DNA from: Opitutaceae bacterium
Lineage (GTDB): Bacteria; Verrucomicrobiota; Verrucomicrobiia; Opitutales; Opitutaceae
DNA: 34,926 nucleotides
Direction of reading: 5' to 3'
NCBI GenBank assembly: GCA_005799525.1
Contig: SYGN01000228.1
Coordinates: 1-34,926 of the forward strand
Of this stretch, positions 16,754-22,643 are shown one piece after another; positions within the stretch are counted from its first letter, which is position 1, and each line of letters begins with the position of its first letter. A program made the position numbers and the translations under genes. Under the pieces are notes generated by a model. It saw only the letters and a program-made list of their open reading frames with translations, searched no databases and was not told the origin of the DNA.

Positions 16754-16843
16754 CGCGGCAGTCAGGCGGGGGCGGGGGCGGGGTGCAAGCGTGGGGGCGC
16801 GGGGGAGCTCGCGTGGTTTTCAAGCAGCAATACACGGAACAAG

Positions 16844-16877
16844 GGTAGGAAAAGTTTGTTGGCAGGAAAATTTTTCG
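16844..16877 (+). repeat. inverted repeat, left arm (GGTAGGAAAA type)
   Basis: Composed of two related halves, GGTAGGAAAAGTTTGTT and GGCAGGAAAATTTTTCG. The reverse complement of 16994-17027 (GGTAGGAAGATTTTTTT followed by GGTAGGAAAATTTTGCG) aligns with it without gaps. The arms enclose 116 bp. Confidence 0.75.
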
Positions 16878-16993
16878 AACCGCAGAAACCGAGCGCTGCT
16901 CACTGGCTCGTCCTGCACGCGCTCACTATTCCGGAGCACGGGCCCCGGTGATGAAAATTGACCAGAAAACTAGAGCGCGCGCGGGAGACTTTA

Positions 16994-17027
16994 CGCAAAA
17001 TTTTCCTACCAAAAAAATCTTCCTACC
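16994..17027 (-). repeat. inverted repeat, right arm (GGTAGGAAAA type)
   Basis: Minus-strand sequence GGTAGGAAGATTTTTTT plus GGTAGGAAAATTTTGCG, the inverted partner of 16844-16877. The arms could be the ends of a short non-coding element or a long hairpin. Confidence 0.75.
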
Positions 17028-17094
17028 TAAAAATCAGGCGATGCTGTTGGCGGCGATTCGCTTCACTCAGTTTCCTGCGAGTCCGCGCGTGAAC

Positions 17095-17253
17095 TTACAC
17101 AACAATTGATGCGGATGGTCGAGCAGCCTCCCTAGATCCTTCAGCGGGTGATTCGTGTTTAAGTCGCAGCAAAAATACGGAGTCCATCCGACGGTCAGAT
17201 CCAGAGAGTCGAGAGAGCCGCTGCTTGAGGTCGAGGATCGCGTTAGCAGTCAT
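17095..17253 (-). CDS. small antitoxin-like protein, probably decayed
   Basis: A 52-codon ORF starting MTANAILDLKQRLSRLSGSD, then MDSVFLLRLKHESP, stopping at TAA 17095-17097. The first 36 residues resemble small 'ILxLKxxLxxLSxxDRxEVxxFLxRLxHE' proteins that often precede PIN-type toxins. The tail (AEGSREAARPSASIVV) does not fit that pattern and may be out of frame. No toxin gene follows; the GGTAGGAAAA repeat does. A promoter-like TTGACC/TACGTT pair lies so close upstream that the transcript could be leaderless. Family recognition is from memory and the ORF is short, so it may be only a remnant. Confidence 0.4.
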   Translation of the reverse strand: MTANAILDLKQRLSRLSGSDRRMDSVFLLRLKHESPAEGSREAARPSASIVV

Positions 17254-17259
17254 AGCGGA

Positions 17260-17287
17260 AACGTAGGAACGCACATCGGTTGGTCAA
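17260..17287 (-). promoter_or_regulatory. candidate promoter of the small antitoxin-like ORF
   Basis: On the minus strand TTGACC (17282-17287) and TACGTT (17260-17265) are separated by 16 bp. The second box ends 6 bases before the ATG at 17251-17253, so initiation would fall at or next to the start codon. Confidence 0.4.
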
Positions 17288-17318
17288 GGAAACGGAATTT
17301 CGAACCGCGCGCGGTGGC

Positions 17319-17384
17319 CATCCAGCGCAGAACTCTGGCTGGATTGCCGCGCCCGCCGAGCCGGGCTCGCAATGACAAACGGGA
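17319..17384. repeat. probable dispersed intergenic repeat
   Basis: Contains GAACTCTGGCTGGATTGCCG and ends near GGGCTCGCAATGACAAAC, the style of short repeats ('GGATTGCCGC...CTCGCAATGACA') scattered between genes in many genomes. An ATCCAGC/GCTGGAT inverted pair lies within it. No second copy is in this window. Confidence 0.3.
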
Positions 17385-17398
17385 TTGAGATGGGCGCG

Positions 17399-18111
17399 TC
17401 AGGTGGCGGTCGCATCGCGGATGATATGGAGCGTCTCGTTCAGGTGCGCGGACTCGGTGGCGACGCCTTTGGCTTCGAGGCGTTCGAAACGAGGGTGGGC
17501 GAAAATGGGAGACTGCACGGCGGGGCCGCCGGTTTCGTCGCCCGCGTCTTTCAGCCCGCCCAGCGAGGGCGGCGACGATGCCGTTCAGGCGGTCGAGGCG
17601 CTCGCGGAGGAGCGGGAGGCGGCGGTGCGGCCAGTAACCGCCTCCGTCGGTGAGTTTGACGCGCAGCCCGAGCGGGCGTGCGGGTAGGAGGAGATCGACG
17701 GCGGCGGTGTGGCAGCGGGCAAAGTGTTCCCAGCCGTGCAGGCTGGCGTATTGCGTTTTGCAGGAGCCGGCGAATTGCCAGCGTGGGCCGAGGCGCGTGG
17801 CGATGGTGCGGGTGCCGTGGGGCACAGTGGCAGGGTAGCGACAGAGGCCGAGCCAGAGCAGTTCGCTATCGTCGCCGAGATCGACGGGAAAAATCCAGCC
17901 GGCATCGGGAGTGATTTGCACGCCGAAGCTTGTGTCGGGTTGGTCGGGGTGGGGCAAGATGTGCCAAGCATTCGCCCAGCGGTCGAGCTCGACGCGGTCC
18001 GAGCTGATGGGGTGTGCCTCGGTGATGCAGCCGACGGCGACGAATTCGCTGGCAATGGCGTGGAGACGGCGGGCGAGCGCGGCGGACGGAGAGGCCGGCG
18101 GGAGCGGTCAT
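17399..18111 (-). pseudogene. uncharacterised protein gene broken by two frameshifts
   Basis: Three reading frames join into one coherent protein of about 235 residues. It begins MTAPAGLS (ATG 18109-18111), shifts near 18080 into LARRLHAIASEFVAVGCITEAHP, and runs through SDRVELDRWANAWHILPHPD, GVQITPDAGWIFPVDLGDDSE, FAGSCKTQYASLHGWEHFARCH and DGGGYWPHRRLPLLRERLDRLN. It shifts again near 17555 into LKDAGDETGGPAV and ends NETLHIIRDATAT at TGA 17399-17401. The CKTQYAS..G...F.RCH block resembles a recurrent uncharacterised family; I know of no function. There are no in-frame stops besides the shifts, so two single-base assembly errors are as likely as true decay. Confidence 0.6.
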
Positions 18112-18171
18112 GCGGTGGTGGAGGGTCAGCCCCATGGGGTTTGGTGGACGACGGGTGGATCTCTGGGGTAG

Positions 18172-18563
18172 TCAGGTCGCGGTGTCGCGGGACAGGCTAT
18201 CAGTGGATTCGGGGTCTTCGATTTCCCTCACGCGTTCATAACCCACTTTTCGGAGCCAGCAGTTTGAACGGCTCGGCCTTGGGGCTGGGGATCGACTGGA
18301 CCAGGCGGAAGATACCCTCGGTGTGCCAACACGTGAGTATCTGCGGGCCGCCGGCGGTCGTGAACTCCAGCGCAAAGGGGGGCAACTTGTCCCCTCCATC
18401 AGCGGTTCTGAGAGAGAGGCGTCGCGCAGATGCATTTTTTGACATACTCGCCCGGGTTGGCCGAGTCGGTGAGGGCGGCCACGACGTCGACTATGACGAA
18501 CCACCAATCGTCGGCGTGGAGGGTTTTGCGGATTTCCTTTTTCTGGAAGAGTGCGCTGCGGGT
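18172..18563 (-). pseudogene. BRO-N antirepressor-like protein, degraded
   Basis: Three frames in succession give KEIRKTLHADDWWFVIVDVV, AALTDSANPGEYVKK, then (shift near 18440) PPFALEFTTAGGPQ, WHTEGIFRLVQSIPSPKAEP, then (shift near 18265) KVGYERVREIEDPE. This is the BRO N-terminal domain (PF02498) of prophage antirepressor-like proteins; the SIPSPKAEPFK.WLxKVGYER block is diagnostic. The usual C-terminal half after EIEDPE is absent, and a TAA (18564-18566) sits in frame just upstream of the conserved region. With two shifts, a truncated tail and an upstream stop, it cannot be functional. BRO proteins are DNA-binding regulators carried by phages and mobile regions. Confidence 0.8.
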
Positions 18564-18693
18564 TTATATGGGGGCAAAGAAAGTCCGAGCGTTCGCGGCG
18601 CGTGGGAAAATAAGTTCTGCGTTCATCAAACGAGGTCGGCGAATTGATGGACTGGCTGCCGCTGTCCACAGCGGTGCAACCGCCACTGCGGGC

Positions 18694-18906
18694 TCAGCCA
18701 GCCTGCGCGAGCTGCGCTACCAACGGGTGATCCTTGTCGAGTTTGCTCACTGCCACCACGGTAAAGCCGAGCACTTCGCCCTGGTCGTTCACGCGCTCCA
18801 TTACGGCATCGTGGTCGGTTTCACGCATGAAGCCGGGTTTTTTTGAGAAGCGGACTTCTAGAAAATCACCTTCTTTGTCGAACCAGATTCTTACGGTTTG
18901 GGCCAT
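18694..18906 (-). CDS. DUF2283 family small protein
   Basis: The 70-residue protein MAQTVRIWFDKEGDFLEVRF... with GFMRETDHDAVMERVNDQGEVLGFTVVAVSKL matches DUF2283 (PF10049), small beta-rich proteins often encoded next to toxin-like genes and suspected to be antitoxins. Unlike most starts in this window it has a good ribosome-binding site (AAGAAAGGAATCCAACT before ATG). Its start overlaps the end of the upstream toxin-like gene by 16 bp. It is the only clearly intact gene in the decay zone. Confidence 0.82.
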   Translation of the reverse strand: MAQTVRIWFDKEGDFLEVRFSKKPGFMRETDHDAVMERVNDQGEVLGFTVVAVSKLDKDHPLVAQLAQAG

Positions 18907-19199
18907 AGTTGGATTCCTTTCTTGAGTTTAGCGGTAAGATACGCGGTTAAAACGAAGGCGTCGAGTCCACCATACTTGACGACGACGCAGAGCCTTTGTC
19001 ACCCACCCGTGTGCCGACACAGTATCGGTAATGCAATGCCGTCGCTTGGTCGGACAAAGACTCGATGACGAACTGGGGACTGCGCAGTATCTCCACCAGC
19101 GCGGCATCGAGACCCGCCATTTCCGCGTGCTCGTGGATATGAGCGATGCGCTCGTCGGTGAGCCGAACTTCACGCCCTTGGTGATCCCGGAGTAGAGGT
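18891..19199 (-). pseudogene. toxin-like partner of the DUF2283 gene, frameshifted
   Basis: One frame gives REVRLTDERIAHIHEHAEM, AALVEILRSPQFVIESLSDQ and LHYRYCVGTRVGDK. After a shift near 18990 it continues LCVVVKYGGLDAFVLTAYLT, AKLKKGIQLWPKP and stops at 18891-18893, overlapping the DUF2283 start. The order RLTDER..HI.EHPEM...V..SL.D......Y..GT.VGDK.LCVVVK..DAFV.TAYLT fits small nuclease-like proteins repeatedly found before DUF2283 genes; I cannot name the family with certainty (DUF4258- or PBECR-like). No convincing start codon is visible, so the 5' end may also be missing. One missing or extra base breaks it; otherwise no stops. Confidence 0.6.
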
Positions 19200-19210
19200 A
19201 TCGGAAGAGC

Positions 19211-19429
19211 GGATTACCGAACGAACGTCCCCCTCGTGTTGCCGGGGCGGGCGCGGCCGAGGGCGACAAGGGTTTGAAGGATTTCAGCTATCACGGTGGC
19301 GTCGGCGCGTTGAAAGTGGGTGGTGCACCCGCGACCGCCGCCGCGGAGCGCGGAAGGCGAAGAACGCGACGAGGGCGTCGTGGCCGCAACGATCGCTGAG
19401 ACGTAGGGGATGGACGAGGCGGGCGGCAT
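19211..19429 (-). pseudogene. possible C-terminal remnant of a DNA methyltransferase
   Basis: The end of this frame reads THFQRADATVIAEILQTLVA followed by LGRARPGNTRGTFVR, a short winged-helix-like block similar to the extreme C-terminus of some class I DNA methyltransferases of restriction systems. The preceding residues are low-complexity, and a neighbouring frame (LSDRCGHDALVAFFAFRAP) looks equally plausible, which suggests frame damage. No catalytic motif is present. Treat it as an unassigned remnant unless a search confirms it. Confidence 0.3.
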
Positions 19430-19503
19430 GGGCGATCAGCGGAGCAGAGAGGGCGCGATGGGGCAGAGCAAGCGCGGGGAGGGCTTTGAGCGGTAGCCGG
19501 ACA

Positions 19504-21378
19504 TTACAACGGCAGGTAGCAGACGGTGTTCGAGAGGAGAATCATAATGAAGACGAGGCACGTCGTCAGCGGGCCGAGGTAAATGCGGCCGGTCAGATGG
19601 AAGAAGGCGCGGTTGAAATACGGGAGAATAAACATCATCGGGACGATGGCGAAGAGGAGGTTCACGTAGAGCCAGCTGTCGGTCCAACGCACGGTGCCGG
19701 TCAGGGCGAAGGTAAGGTATTGGGCGGCGAGGATGAAGATGAGGCCGAGGGAATTGCCGAGGCCGGCGAGGAGGAGGCTGCGCCATTCGGGTTGGCCGGC
19801 GAAACGCATCCCGGCGTTTACGCGGAGAGAATTCGAAAGGAAAAAAACCAAGAAAAACGGCGCATACATCGGGACGAGGATCAGTAGGGCCGGTTGAAAT
19901 ACACGCGCGCCGAGGAAGAGGAACCGGTAGTCGACGCGGAAGACCGCGTAGACGACGAAGAGCGTCAGGAAAAATGCGCACCACAACACGGCGGCGAGCA
20001 CGGCGGTGCGGAAGAGTTCGCGCGGCGTGGTAGCGACGCCCCAAGCGACGGGCGAGGCTCCGGCGGCGCGGCCGTGGAGACGGTAGCCAAGGTAGAAGAG
20101 CGTGAAGCCGATGAGGCCGTTGCAAAACGCCCAGAGGACGACGGCGTTGTTCATGCGTTGCGGAAAAAACCAAGTCTGCTCGCGGCCGGATGCCTCGGTG
20201 AAGAGTTTTTGGGAAAGCTCGCAGAACGGAATGTAGCTGAAGCAGGCGATGAGCGCGCCGGTCAGAAAGAACGTCCAGAAGATGATCCGACCGCGGCCCG
20301 AGGGCGCGGCAGGCGCGGGCGACACGGGGTGAATCAGTCCATGAAAATAGGAAACGTGCGCGAGGAGCAGGTGTGCGAGCGGGACGAGCGAGACGAAGGC
20401 GGCGACCAGTGCGGCGAGGGAGAAAATTTCTTTCCAAGGCCAGACTTGGCCGACGGGCGGGCGGGATTTTTCGAGGCCGAAGACTTTTTGGAAATAGGCG
20501 ATTTGATCGGCGACGTCGGCCGGGCTGTAGGGTTGGAACGGGTGCAGGACGGGCGGGTTGTGCACGACCCGAAGCGTGCGGGCAGAGGTGTCGCCGTAGT
20601 AGCGACCAAGCTCGACGGCGTCGATCTTGGTGGCGGTGCCCAGACCGGAGTTGACGACCCGCAGGGCCTCGGGGGCGCGGCGCATATCGCCGTTTTTGAG
20701 TTCGTTACGATAAGCGCCCTCGTCGTGGAAAGCGTAACTGATGCCGACATTGGAGCGGACGGGGCGGAGGATTTTTTCGGTGAACGTGAGTACGTAACCG
20801 GAAACGAAGACGGAGTGGACCTTGCTCGGCGTTTTGGACTTCAGGGATTCGGCGCCGAAATACGAGGCGGCCTGAATCGCGGCATTGCCACCGGCGGAGT
20901 GGCCGGTGACGCCGATGCGGGTTTTGTCGATGTAGTTCAAGTTGTCGGTGCCGGCGGCGTAGTTGACGACGGCGAACATGCCGTAGCCCTCGTTGGTGGC
21001 GGAGCGCGGATTGGTGGAGGAGCTCGACGAGCCCTGCGAGTAGGGATCGATGGCGATGACGACCATGCCGCGGCGGGCGAGCTCGAGGGAGATGTTGGCC
21101 TGGGTTTCCTTGGCGCGTTGGAAACCGGGCACGACGACGACGAGGGGCACCGGCGTGTCGGCGGTGGCGGTGAGTGGACGGAAGAGATCGGCGACGATCC
21201 ACTGGCCGTTTTGGGTCGGTAGTCGGATTTCGGTGACGCGCACGTGGCCGAAGGAGGTTTGGACCAGCGAGGCGAGCCAGCTGGCGACGAAGATGACGAC
21301 GAGGCACGAGGCGAGGAGGCGGCGGCTGGCGGCGAGACGCCGTTCGGATGCCGATTCAGGAACGGGCGAGGCGGTCAT
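19504..21378 (-). CDS. membrane-embedded alpha/beta hydrolase
   Basis: The 624-residue protein has three parts. A membrane helix lies at about 21-41 (LLASCLVVIFVASWLASLV). An alpha/beta-hydrolase domain (about 45-330) has the nucleophile elbow GHSAGG (Ser161), a PLVVVVPGF oxyanion region and the DPYSQGSS loop. A C-terminal half (about 350-624) carries roughly seven membrane helices. The order places the hydrolase outside the inner membrane. The substrate is unknown; the fold covers esterases, lipases and peptidases. The ATG at 21376-21378 overlaps the TGA of the transporter gene (ATGA), so the two are translationally coupled. The frame remains open to 22389, but the upstream part is the shadow of the transporter gene. 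Confidence 0.85.
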   Translation of the reverse strand: MTASPVPESASERRLAASRRLLASCLVVIFVASWLASLVQTSFGHVRVTEIRLPTQNGQWIVADLFRPLTATADTPVPLVVVVPGFQRAKETQANISLELARRGMVVIAIDPYSQGSSSSSTNPRSATNEGYGMFAVVNYAAGTDNLNYIDKTRIGVTGHSAGGNAAIQAASYFGAESLKSKTPSKVHSVFVSGYVLTFTEKILRPVRSNVGISYAFHDEGAYRNELKNGDMRRAPEALRVVNSGLGTATKIDAVELGRYYGDTSARTLRVVHNPPVLHPFQPYSPADVADQIAYFQKVFGLEKSRPPVGQVWPWKEIFSLAALVAAFVSLVPLAHLLLAHVSYFHGLIHPVSPAPAAPSGRGRIIFWTFFLTGALIACFSYIPFCELSQKLFTEASGREQTWFFPQRMNNAVVLWAFCNGLIGFTLFYLGYRLHGRAAGASPVAWGVATTPRELFRTAVLAAVLWCAFFLTLFVVYAVFRVDYRFLFLGARVFQPALLILVPMYAPFFLVFFLSNSLRVNAGMRFAGQPEWRSLLLAGLGNSLGLIFILAAQYLTFALTGTVRWTDSWLYVNLLFAIVPMMFILPYFNRAFFHLTGRIYLGPLTTCLVFIMILLSNTVCYLPL

Positions 21379-22301
21379 CGGGGAAGGGATTCGCGGTCTG
21401 CCGGTGGCGTCAAGCGGAAGGGTTCCCGGTGTTGATGGCGGTGGAGCTGCCAGGAGTTCCAGAGGTTGTGCCAGAGGACGTAAAAAGTGGGGCCAAGGGC
21501 GATGAGCGGATTGGCGTAGGTCATCGCGAGGCAGATGGTGAACGTGGTGTTTTTTTGGCCGAGAGCTTGGCTCGCCTCGCGAGTGAACTCGCGGCCGCCG
21601 ATCAGGCGACCGACGGTGAAGTTGACGACGCAGATGAGCAGTGTAACGGCGGCGACCTCGACGAGGACGGTGGACGAGAGATGGCTTCGGTGACGGAGGA
21701 ATTCCGAGGCGTTGGCGGTGATCAGGAAGATGGCGGTGATCCACGCGGAGAAGGTGAGGTTGCCGAGGTGTTGGGGCCATCGGGCGGCGTCGGGGTGCAG
21801 GCGACGGATGAGCCAGGCTAGGACGAGCGGGGCGAAGACGAGCAGGCCGACGCTGCGGGTGACCTGCGCGAAGGCGTCGGGCGTGGGATAGCCGAGCACG
21901 AACGGCAATAGCACGGGAAAGAGCGCGGCGATGACGACGTTCGAGAGGAGAAACGCGGCGATGACGTAGGAGACGCGGCCGCCGAGGAAACTCGTGATGA
22001 CCGGCGCGGCGGTGGCGGTCGGCGTAATGCCGCAAAAAAACGCGGCGAGGGCGACGTCGCGTCCGCCGACGAGAAAGCCGAAGCCCCACGCGGCGGCGGC
22101 AATCGCGAGATTGGCGGCGAGGAGGAGGACGTGACTGCGATGCAGCGATTCGCGCGAGAAGCGTGTTTGGAGAAAGACGACGAAGAGCATTCCGATCACG
22201 AGCCAACGGACCAGCCACGCAGCAGCATGCGCCTGAGGGAGCAACGCACCGAGGACGATGGCGGCGACAATGGCGGCGGTTCGAGAGAGACCACGTTTCA
22301 C
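21375..22301 (-). CDS. bile acid:sodium symporter (BASS)-family transporter
   Basis: An all-helical protein of about 308 residues with the BASS pattern: GITPTATAAPVITSFLGG in the middle and GQKNTTFTICLAMTYANPLIALGPTFY near the end. These correspond to the paired crossover motifs that bind Na+ and substrate. Such proteins import organic anions with sodium, including bile acids, pantoate and 2-keto acids. The GTG at 22299-22301 is preferred because it gives a short basic N-terminus before helix 1; the frame also reaches a TTG at 22340. It overlaps the downstream hydrolase by 4 bp, so transport and hydrolysis are probably linked. The C-terminal tail is rich in His and Arg. Confidence 0.85.
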   Translation of the reverse strand: MKRGLSRTAAIVAAIVLGALLPQAHAAAWLVRWLVIGMLFVVFLQTRFSRESLHRSHVLLLAANLAIAAAAWGFGFLVGGRDVALAAFFCGITPTATAAPVITSFLGGRVSYVIAAFLLSNVVIAALFPVLLPFVLGYPTPDAFAQVTRSVGLLVFAPLVLAWLIRRLHPDAARWPQHLGNLTFSAWITAIFLITANASEFLRHRSHLSSTVLVEVAAVTLLICVVNFTVGRLIGGREFTREASQALGQKNTTFTICLAMTYANPLIALGPTFYVLWHNLWNSWQLHRHQHREPFRLTPPADRESLPR

Positions 22302-22643
22302 GAGTGTAGTGGCGCCAAGACAGCAGTGGATCTGAGCCAAAGCAACTGCGCCAAAGCCTGATCCGCGCAGTCGAGAGCTGAGAGTCCAATCTTCGGAGCG
22401 AAACTACGCGCCGTCTCGCCGGTAAACGCGCGTCACCCTTCGATTTTTCTTACCGTATTGCTCACCGCGCTCGAAGCTTGGCGGTCGCCTGAATATCTAC
22501 GCCAACGAATCCGGCAGCGGAAATGAGTGGCGGTTCCCGCGGGCGACAGGTGGTGGGTACCACGATCTCGCCGTTCTGGGGCGGTGTAACCAAGGGTTGA
22601 TTCGCGTTACTCAGTTGGTGACTCTGCAGGGAACCTTATCCCC
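22302..22643. other. divergent intergenic region
   Basis: About 340 bp between the divergent BASS and PSD1 genes. Both promoters must lie here, but I could not assign boxes confidently. One plus-strand stretch (about 22478-22585) reads LGGRLNIYANESGSGNEWRF, which is protein-like but has no start and no recognised family; it may be a remnant or chance. Confidence 0.45.

Larger units (their letters stand above)
16754..17094. other. intergenic region with an inverted repeat pair
   Basis: The 341 bp between the M20 gene start and the tiny ORF at 17095 contain no recognisable gene. The main feature is the pair of 34-bp inverted repeats at 16844-16877 and 16994-17027. Confidence 0.6.

Noticed and set aside
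16751-17100. Possible CRISPR from repeated GGTAGGAAAA units
   Set aside because: Only two arms, inverted rather than direct, with no regular spacer series.
21379-22389. Upstream extension of the alpha/beta hydrolase frame to 961 codons
   Set aside because: The extension is Arg/Pro/His-rich and lies opposite the codon frame of the BASS transporter; homology begins at the ATG at 21378.
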